The notes beneath the pieces were generated by a model. It had not been told where the DNA came from, made no database searches, and saw only the letters and a list, made by a program, of their open reading frames with translations. A stretch of 5,753 bases of DNA from an uncultured Clostridium sp. Its GTDB lineage: Bacteria; Bacillota; Clostridia; TANB77; CAG-508. A program made the translations under genes and the position numbers. Shown in pieces: positions 1-5,753 of this stretch; the first letter of the stretch is position 1; every line of letters begins with the position of its first letter. The stretch lies in the NCBI GenBank assembly GCA_950059165.1, contig CATLUC010000025.1, positions 1-5,753 of the forward strand, given 5' to 3'.

Positions 1-3000
1 TTGATCGCGTCTAAGTCATTTGCACTTGCCTTGCTACCATAAGTAACATATCCCTCAACTCCTGCATAACCTAACATTTCAAAGAAATTACGTTTAGTAG
101 AAAATGCATCTGCATATCCACCATCTAAATGTCCAATAAACCAACGGTTTACCCAAACAGATTCAAATCCATAATCATTCGAACCAATACCATTAATAAC
201 ATTTAAACCTCTTACACTTACTCCCCAAGCATTAGTTGGTCTTAGTACTATTCTATTATCATATAAAGATTCTAATGATGTTAAATTCATTTGCTCTGCT
301 TGTGCTGCTGTAATTGTTCCCCAAGATGACCAACCAGCAGATATATTCATTCTTGTTGCAATACGCGCTTGTTGTTCTGGTGTTAATTTTATAAATGCTT
401 TTCCTTCAATATAATCAAGTAAATCAAGTGCATTTTGTTGTCCTTTATAATAATTTTCTAATTTTTCTTTTGTATTAATTCGCTCTGGCGTTAAATTTTG
501 AGTAGCATTACCTTCTTTATTCAAGTAGAAAGTTGTATTAAAGTAATATGGTCCAACATCTTGAACAAGATTGTTTTCACTCCAATTAACACGTTGCTCA
601 ACATTACCTTCAGTAAGTGTTTCCGCTCTAACTCTCGTTCCTCGTTTATATAACATTATTTTATCATCTAATGCATGCTCCATCTCATGAGTCCAAGTAT
701 CAAAACTAGTAAGTCCTGGTCTTGCTTGGAACCATAAGAATCCTGCATTATTAGCAACACCAGCTGAGCTACCAGCAGGTTGCCATAGATTTAAAACTTC
801 ACTAAAGTTCTTAAAGAATGGTTGTTCTTGGCCAACTTTTCCTTGTGTATAAACTGGTTTAGTTCCTAGTGGAATATTTGTACCTGGAAGATAAGAAGTT
901 TTATATCCAGTAATTGCTTTTGTACAGTCATATGACATAATACAATAACTACTCCATTTACCATCATCGAATGCTCCTGCTAAAGTTGAAACATGTTTTT
1001 TAACAAGACTAACATGTGTATTAACAATCCTTAGTACTTCTGCTCTTCCAGTATCAGTCTCAGGATTTTTATGGTATAACTGTTGAGCTCCAAATTGTAA
1101 ATGATATGGTCCAGCTATCATATAAGTAGAGTTCTCTGGCATAGTAATAACGGGAAGTATCATCCTAGTATTCTTCTTAAGCTTAAACCATCCACGATAT
1201 AACATATCGGGTCTATTGTCTACTGAAATCTCAGATAATATGTTTCTTCCTCCAAAATATTCAGTAAACCAATCATCTACATTTTCATATCCACCAATCT
1301 TAGCTATTATATAATCTAAGAAATAACCAATACTTGAACTTCCTGTGTATTTCTTTAGACATGTATTGTAAAATGCATCTGTATTGCCTGGCACTAATTT
1401 TCCTACAAACGTTTCTTTTACAACATTATAATAGGTCATTGAGTCAGAATACATTTTACCTTCAAATAGCATTAGGTCTGCTACTTTGGTTCCTTTTATT
1501 TCAAATCCATACCATCTGTCATAATAGGTATATCCATATACAATTTCTTTTAGTTTTCCACTGTCAATTAAATCTTGTTGTATTTTACTATTTAATACCT
1601 TATTTTCCATAGTAAGTACACTATTTTCGTCATTTTGTAATAATTGCATTGCAATTTGTTTTGCATTGGCTTTTATAATTTGATTGTAATGATCTTTGTA
1701 TAATCTACTATCTCCTGCCGTTGTTAGTGGGTCTAAATCGGTTGTATAATCAAGACCTTTCATGTATTCTTCTATGGTAGTTATCATGCTTCCATCTTCT
1801 TTGATGGCATAATTGTCATAAGCATAATTTAAGTTTAGTTCTGGTATTTTATAAATTGCTATATTTTGTTGGAATTTTTCAAAGTTCACGTTATATTCTT
1901 TTACGCTATAATCTTCAAAGACTACTTTAATCGTTGTGATTTTTTGATAATCTTTTGAAGTAATATAGGTTATCAATTTTCCATTGGCATAAGGTAAAAT
2001 ATGCTTAATTGCTTTTGTACTTAATACATCCTCCGTTGGAATAGTTGCACCATCCATTACTAAAAATTTTGCGTCATAATATGGCATTAATTTATGCAAG
2101 TTATGATAAGTTGTTAATTTATTGGTATTAAATCCTGCTATCTTTTTAATTCTACTATATTCTGGAATGTATAACTTATTCGTTGTTGGTTCTTCTACTA
2201 CAATATCATCTTCCTTATGGATGTCTTTTTTCAATGCTGGTAAGTTCTCATAAGAAGCATCTATACAATCCCAAATCTCTTCGTCAAATTTTGCTTCTTC
2301 TACAAAGAATTCCTTATTAATATTTGCTTTTGCTATTTTCTTAACTTTATTTCCAGATGCATTGGAAATTAGTTCAGATTCCTCTAATTCATAGTTGTTG
2401 GTTGAAGCAGAATTCATAGCATTACCACATACTCTGTTTACACCTGTTCCTGTACATAAACTGACATTATTGGTTAAGGTTATTTTGTTGTTTCTACCAA
2501 GTCCTAAAATTCCACCATTATTACTTGCTCTTGTAATGTTTACAAATTCTACTTTAACAATACAATTGTTGATGCTAGCATCTGCTGTTCCCCAGCCATC
2601 TCCAGCAATTCCTCCCACACCATTTATAGTTGAAGTAATTGCTTCTATGGTACCTTCTACATAACAATCTTTAATCGTACTTCCATCAAATTTTCCAGCA
2701 ATGGCCGCTACTCTTATATGGTTTGAATTGATATGAAATTTTGTTACACTACATTCTTCTATGGTACAACCAGATTGTAAATCTCCAACTATACCACCAG
2801 ATTCATCAGTTCCTGTTGTCATATCTAATCCCTTGATATGAACATTGCTAATGGTTGTATTTTTTGCCACATTCGAAATAGATCCTTTGCTATTTGCCCC
2901 TACTAAATTCACATTTTCTAAGGTAAGATTTTTAATAGTTGCTCCTTCTAAGGTTTCAAATAATGGTTTGTTGACATTGTAAATTTTATAGCCATTTCCA

Positions 3001-5753
3001 TTTAAAGTTCCTCTAAAAGTATTTGGTATAATGCTATTTCTTGATACATTCAAATAAGAAGCATCATAGTTTTGTGTTAAAGTAAAGGTTCCTGCTGGGT
3101 CTTTTTCTATTTCAGCAATAAGATATTCAATACTCTTATTATGAGCTACTCCATCTTGCATTTTGCTATAGGTTACTTTTAATTTGTTTTGTTTTACTCC
3201 CTCTTGATATTGAATTACATTATCATAAACTAAGATAAAGTTTAAGTCTCCTTCTTCTGTAATTTCATAATCTTCAATTTGTGTATAGAATATCGGCATT
3301 CCTTTTGTTCTTACCTTTACAATATAATCATCTAAATGTCCTTTTAATTGTTCTTCTGTTATACTAGTTACTTCAGTTGTACTTGTTGCATTATATAAAC
3401 TTATTCCTAAAATATCTTTTACTTCAAATAGACGTTCACTACTTACATTGATTCTTTCTGCCAATAATTTTTGTGCTACATATTCATTATCCCCTGTTGT
3501 AATTTGGTTTGTATCTAAGTCATAATCTACTAATATTTCTATTTCGTATTCTTCACAAACCCCTTTTGTGAAACTAATTTCTGTCATATTACGATTAAAT
3601 GGTTCTTGTTTTACAATATCTCCATTTTCATCTAAAATTTTAATTGTTCCTCCTGTTATTGTATTTTCAGTGTCATTTACTACAAAATTTACTTTTACTG
3701 ATTTATTTTGTTCATCTTCTGTAAATCCAAATCCTGTAATTGTTGGTCTTAATTTTAAAATTCCTACTTTTGTTACATTATTTTCAGTTAATTCAATTTC
3801 TTTTGTATTATCTAAAATTAATTTTTCTATTGTAATAGTTTTTGGTCCAAAACTAGAAACTACTGGTATTTTTGTTTTGTAAGTTGTTTCATGTTTTTCT
3901 AGGTCATAAGTTTTTCCATTGATAACAGCTTTTACAGGATAAAATACTGTTGTATTAGTACTATCAAAACTTATAGTTACATCTTCTCCTCTTTCTAAGT
4001 ATTTACTTTCTGTTTCTCCTCTATAAGTTTTTAAATTACTTATACTTAATTGATAATCAGCAATTAATTGTATTGGTCTTCTTCTAAATTCTTCATCTTC
4101 TGCATAATTTTGATTTGTTTCTTCTGGTAACTCATTACTATCTCTATCATATGTCATTTTAGCAACAAGTGTATATTCTGTATTTAACTCTATGTTTTCT
4201 ATGTCAAATGTAATATGCTCAGCATCAAATTCTTTAGTAGCAATACTTTTACCATCACTTTTTCTTACTAAATCTGCTTTTCCTCTAATAAATGCTTTGT
4301 CAGGATCTACGATATTTGCAGTTAAAGTAACTTTACGATTATTTATATCATCTACTTGCATGAAAGCTTCACTTGTTGGTTTATCTTTTAAAACATCTAC
4401 TTTAACACTACTTGGTGCTCTTGCTGTTAATTTTCCTTCAAAATAGAAATCAATACTTTCTAGGTTCAATACTCCTGGAGTTTGACCTACATTTAATGTA
4501 ACAGAATATGTTTCGTTCTCATCATTATCAATATGTTTAGTTGCTACACATTTTAGGTTATTTACTACTATATGTGTAATTTCTAAGTCTTTCTTATTTG
4601 TTTCAATCTCATAAGTTAAAGTTACATTTTCATTTTTTTCAGGGTACTTTTTAGAAACATCTACTTTTTTAACTTTAACTATTGGTGTTGCTTCTAGTTC
4701 TTCATCTAATAATTTTTCACCCATATGAATATATTGACTATCATTTTCTAATAACTGATAATTAGCAAATATTTTTATTTTGTAACTGTCTGGCATATTC
4801 ATTTTGCTTGTATCTAAAAAAGTATTTATATAATAGGTATTTTTAATTTCTTCTTCATTTTCTTTATCTGTTAAATTTTCATCTACTAACCTATCTGTTA
4901 AATTTTTGCTTGTTATCTCATTATTTTGGTTATCGTATAATTTTATAACAAGGTCTGTAATTGCTTTATTTTCATCTTTTACATAAAGAAAAATACTAAG
5001 TTGTTCTCCTTCTGGAATTTCATTTGCTCTAAATCTTGCGACAATTGGTGTATTTTTTATTATTTTTACTGTTACTTCTTGATTTACATCAAAGCTTTTT
5101 CCATTACTTAAAATAACTTTTTCTAATTTGATTTTTTGACTTCCTGTGTTAGTTAGTCCATCTAATATTATTTTATATTTACCATTTTCTACACTAACTT
5201 GATATTTTTTACCATTAACAATAGCTTCTTCTGGTATATAAGTAGTTGAATTACTACTATCAAATTTTAAAGTTATATGTTCATCAATTCTAAATTCTTC
5301 TCTTTTTTGTTCTTCTTGTTCTTGGTAATAGAAAGTTTCAAGGTTTGATACTTCAAAGTCATAGTTTACAACAAAACTCAAGTCTTTTTGTGTTAAAGTA
5401 TTTCCTCTGTTGTCTTTCTCTATTTCTAATGTATCAGTATCTAAATTGTGTTCCATACATAATATAATTTGATACATTTTTCCTTCTTCTACTTGCACAT
5501 TTATTTGATTATTTCCAGCTGTTACTTCTCCAGTTTTTATATAGTTTGGAGCTTCTTGTGCATTTTCATTTTCTTCTTGTTTTTCTTCAATTCTATATGT
5601 TCCTGATAAAAATGCTTTGTCTGGGTCTGCAACATCAAAAGATATATTTAACTCTCTTTTTTCAACATCTGGTTCTGCTTTCCAATTTTCAATTTTTGGT
5701 TGTTGTTTTAATACATCTACTTTAACAACCTCTTCTATTTTTATATCTTTTCC
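1..5753 (-). CDS. Giant M26-family (IgA1 protease/ZmpB-like) zinc metallopeptidase, partial at both ends
   Basis: One frame, with codons phased on bases 3-5 through 5751-5753, stays open for 1917 codons on the minus strand; I translated every line and met no in-frame stop. No start was assigned because the N-terminus lies beyond the right edge, and the C-terminus lies beyond the left edge. Domain order is: tandem beta-rich modules (residues 1-775), adapter (777-868), M26 N-terminal beta-helix with GLUG-like rungs (875-1134), YIPE-type domain (1193-1291), and M26 catalytic region (1292-1917+) with HEMEH at 1689-1693. M26 enzymes are extracellular zinc endopeptidases of Gram-positive bacteria that cut host glycoproteins such as IgA1. 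The substrate here cannot be inferred. Streptococcal relatives carry G5 domains and an LPXTG-type signal near the N-terminus; neither is seen in this part. Trp is always TGG. Thirteen cysteines are present, many for a Gram-positive surface protein. M26 membership is secure from the beta-helix and catalytic motifs together; the exact subfamily is not. Confidence 0.93.
3..158 (-). other. Post-zinc C-terminal segment of the catalytic domain (residues 1866-1917)
   Basis: The last visible part contains VWVNRWFIGHLDGG, YADAFSTKRNFFEMLGY and AGVEGYVTYGS. It resembles the late catalytic-domain helix of M26 enzymes, where a K-x-x-F-x-M-L-G-x-A-G-x-x-G string precedes the end of the domain. The frame is still open at base 3, so the domain is cut by the window edge and not by a stop codon. 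Confidence 0.7.
609..689 (-). other. Zinc-binding and catalytic site HEMEH with downstream Glu
   Basis: HEMEH covers residues 1689-1693 (bases 675-689): His1689 and His1693 are zinc ligands and Glu1690 the general base, by analogy with HEMTH in IgA1 protease and ZmpB. The third ligand in those enzymes is a Glu 20 residues after the second His, inside a G-x-G-R-R-x-G-L-G-x-E motif. Here position +20 is Leu; the nearest candidates are Glu1711 (+18, in RVRAE, bases 621-623) and Glu1715 (+22, bases 609-611). Glu1711 aligns best if two loop residues are deleted. The HEMxH Thr of relatives is Glu here. Confidence 0.85.
1881..2177 (-). other. YIPE-type domain between beta-helix and catalytic region (residues 1193-1291)
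   Basis: The segment begins KLYIPEYSRI, continues Y-H-N-L-H-K-L-M-P-Y-Y-D and contains D-V-L-S-T-K-A-I-K-H-I-L-P, then ITTIKVVFED and Y-N-V-N-F. Streptococcal M26 proteins have the same order (Y-x-Y-I-P-x, N-M-x-K-L-M-P-F-Y, I-x-K-L-M-L-x-Y-x-D-G) at this point. It follows a charged linker (residues 1135-1192) rich in Lys, Glu and Asp that probably lets the beta-helix and catalytic halves move relative to each other. No catalytic residues are recognised in it. Confidence 0.75.
2352..3131 (-). other. Peptidase M26 N-terminal domain, beta-helix (residues 875-1134)
   Basis: This segment opens with I-E-Y-L-I-A-E-I-E-K-D-P-A-G-T-F-T-L and N-Y-D-A-S, followed by FRGTLNGNGYKIYNV, KPLFETL, GATIKNLTLENVNL and ISNVHIKG. 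These are signature strings of the M26 N-terminal domain, in which F-x-G-x-L-x-G-N-G-x-x-I and I-K-N-L-x-L-x-N-V recur. Four glycine-rich GLUG-like rungs follow. The fold is a right-handed parallel beta-helix packed before the catalytic domain. Eight of the protein's thirteen cysteines fall in or just after this stretch. The domain boundary at the C-terminal side is approximate. Confidence 0.9.
2502..2798 (-). repeat. Four GLUG-like beta-helix rungs (residues 986-1084)
   Basis: Glycine-rich pentads recur as GGIVG (986-990), AAIAG (1016-1020), GGIAG (1047-1051) and GGILG (1080-1084), a spacing of 30, 31 and 33 residues. The first three rungs each continue into an S/T-I-x-x-C-x-V strand (TIEECSV, TIKDCYV, SINNCIV); the fourth reads TLTNNVSL at that position. 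This is the GLUG repeat pattern of M26 and other adhesin-like proteins. The cysteine in three successive rungs sits at the same position, so those side chains should stack as a ladder along the helix. Confidence 0.85.
3150..3425 (-). other. Adapter domain preceding the M26 N-terminal domain (residues 777-868)
   Basis: The pattern V-K-D-I-x-G-I-S-L-Y, then a T-S-I-T-E segment, D-D-Y-I-V-K-V, I-E-D-Y-E-I, F-I-L-V-Y-D-N-V-I-Q and L-K-V-T-Y matches, from memory, the region found just upstream of the beta-helix in ZmpB-type proteins, where similar LY...LS-Y-x-V-K-V strings occur. It is a compact, mostly beta segment with no visible catalytic residues, probably a structural join between the modules and the protease core. 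The assignment rests on remembered family layout, not on an alignment. Confidence 0.6.
3429..3746 (-). repeat. Surface module, half-length unit 4 (residues 670-775)
   Basis: Only the first half of the module is recognisable: the linker ILKLRP, a beta segment NFVVNDTEN at the DPDKAF position, G-T-I-K-I-L-D-E-N-G, then YEIEILVDYDLDTNQI. Where units 1 and 3 continue into the S-N-L and F-D-S strands, this copy runs into a different sequence (RLFEVKDILG) that begins the M26 adapter. This suggests the module array was joined to the protease core at a half-unit boundary, or that the second half has diverged into the adapter. Confidence 0.62.
3747..4379 (-). repeat. Surface module, unit 3 (residues 459-669)
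   Basis: Third module, 211 residues, clearly the closest match to unit 1. KVDVLK (451-456) and DPDKAFIRG (483-491) each lie exactly 440 residues (1320 bp) after their unit 1 counterparts. Later landmarks are Y-D-R-D, SISNLKTY, FDSTNTTVFYP (F at residue 596), NGKTYDL, and the closing TITIEKLILDN. The offset falls to 432 residues by the F-D-S strand, so indels have accumulated in the middle loop. The role is expected to match unit 1. Confidence 0.75.
4380..5048 (-). repeat. Surface module, unit 2 (residues 236-458), the divergent copy
   Basis: Second module, 223 residues. It follows the same order of landmarks but is the least similar copy: the DPDKAF position reads KDENKAITD, the middle strand reads Y-K-I-K-I-F-A-N-Y, and the F-D-S strand is replaced by TYEIETNKKD. 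The unit closes with LESIDFYFEGK and leads into the next KVDVLK linker. A second KVDV-containing linker (KVKKVDVSKKYP) sits mid-unit, which supports each unit being built from two beta domains. An acidic loop near residues 284-300 holds a small internal duplication, listed separately. Confidence 0.68.
4866..4906 (-). repeat. 27-bp micro-duplication in an acidic loop
   Basis: The 14-base string atctgttaaatttt occurs at 4866-4879 and again at 4893-4906, a period of 27 bases (nine codons). It encodes N-L-T-D twice in a row with a nine-residue step, followed by a Glu-rich run (K-E-N-E-E-E). The frame is preserved. It lies in the middle loop of unit 2 and helps explain why that unit is the longest (223 residues). 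Confidence 0.75.
5049..5699 (-). repeat. Surface module, unit 1 (residues 19-235)
   Basis: First complete copy of a roughly 217-residue module; boundaries are set at the recurring Pro after a V-K-V-x-x-x-K linker. Landmarks in order: linker with KVDVLK (11-16, just before the unit), a beta segment ending DPDKAFLSG (43-51), a Tyr-rich beta strand followed by an N-L-D-T-D motif, a V-S-N-L strand, FDSSNSTT starting at residue 164, NGKKY, and a closing LEKVILSNGK. The alternating hydrophobic pattern suggests two Ig-like or other beta-sandwich folds per unit. Two Glu/Gln-rich stretches (56-67 and 142-154) look like surface loops. Role is probably a spacer or stalk. I cannot name a Pfam family for it. 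Confidence 0.75.
5292..5330 (-). other. Glu/Gln-rich loop in unit 1 (residues 142-154)
   Basis: The coding strand is almost all purine here and encodes YYQEQEEQKREEF, a low-complexity acidic stretch between the S-N-L strand and the F-D-S strand of unit 1. The matching loop of unit 3 is shorter in Glu/Gln (TYRGETESKYLERG). It is probably an exposed loop, with no function visible. Confidence 0.55.

Larger units (their letters stand above)
3..1880 (-). other. Peptidase M26 C-terminal catalytic region (residues 1292-1917, incomplete)
   Basis: A helical, Asn/Gln/Lys-rich stretch (about 1292-1400) leads to Y-Y-D-R-W-Y-G-F (RWY at 1413-1415), equivalent to the L-Q-R-W-Y string of other M26 enzymes. 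Downstream are FLDYIIAKIGGYENVDDWF, YFGGRNIL, LYRGWFKL, AGPYHLQFGAQQL, PFFKNFSEVLNLWQPAG, NAGFLWFQARPG and the zinc motif HEMEH. About 224 residues follow the zinc motif before the window ends, so the last part of the catalytic domain and any anchor are missing. The enzyme should cut peptide bonds with a zinc-bound water activated by Glu1690. All key zinc-site residues are intact, so it is probably active. Confidence 0.88.

Noticed and set aside
1334..1612. Plus-strand open frame of 92 codons, hydrophobic
   Set aside because: It lies fully antisense to the catalytic region, which has strong M26 motifs. Its Leu/Phe/Tyr-rich composition is what the reverse complement of Lys/Asn/Glu/Tyr codons gives.
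2395..2664. Plus-strand open frame of 89 codons, Pro/Leu/Val-rich
   Set aside because: It is antisense to the glycine-rich beta-helix rungs. The Gly codons read backwards as Pro/Ser/Thr and explain the composition.
3568..3882. Plus-strand open frame of 104 codons resembling a membrane protein
   Set aside because: It is antisense to module units 3-4. The apparent hydrophobicity is a by-product of AT-rich, purine-rich coding on the other strand.
4192..4446. Plus-strand open frame of 84 codons
   Set aside because: It is antisense to unit 3 and the linker before it, with no recognisable domain.
4866..4906. CRISPR-like short direct repeat
   Set aside because: There are only two copies, in frame, within a coding loop, with no regular spacers.
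3429..5753. G5 or streptococcal-type N-terminal repeats
   Set aside because: The G5 pattern of paired Thr/Val strands with conserved Gly is not present. The units share other landmarks and are about 217 residues long.
1..5753. Possible TGA-as-Trp recoding, given the very low GC
   Set aside because: Trp positions in conserved motifs are all TGG and no TGA occurs in frame, so nothing points to recoding.

Overview
The whole window lies inside one very large protein-coding gene on the minus strand. Read from position 5753 down to 3, a single frame runs for 1917 codons without a stop. Both the N-terminal start and the C-terminal end lie outside the window. Residue numbers below count from the first complete codon at the right edge (residue 1 = bases 5751-5753; residue 1917 = bases 3-5).

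The product looks like a secreted, multidomain zinc metallopeptidase of the M26 family (relatives of streptococcal IgA1 protease and ZmpB/ZmpC). From N- to C-terminus it shows: (a) about 775 residues of tandem beta-rich modules, roughly 217 residues each, three complete and a fourth half-length (bases 3429-5753); (b) a short adapter domain of the kind that precedes the M26 N-terminal domain (3150-3425); (c) the M26 N-terminal domain, a beta-helix with four GLUG-like rungs of about 30 residues (2352-3131); (d) a charged linker and a small domain opening with a YIPE motif (1881-2177); (e) the M26 C-terminal catalytic region, with the zinc motif HEMEH at residues 1689-1693 (bases 675-689), continuing off the left edge.

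The modules probably act as a stalk that holds the protease away from the cell surface, and the beta-helix probably helps position the substrate. This is inference from family architecture. Signal peptide, cell-wall anchor, promoter, ribosome binding site and terminator must all lie outside the window. No gene on the plus strand is credible.

The organism is probably a low-GC Bacillota-type, host-associated anaerobe. The evidence is the low GC (about 35% in sampled catalytic lines and about 20-25% in sampled module lines), the codon usage, and an M26 enzyme with Gram-positive-style surface modules. Trp is encoded by TGG and no in-frame TGA occurs, which fits the standard code. The genus cannot be told from this window.

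The most interesting points are the zinc site, where the loop to the likely third ligand is two residues shorter than in streptococcal relatives and lacks their Gly/Arg-rich motif, and the module array, whose copies 1 and 3 match best at an exact 1320-bp offset.
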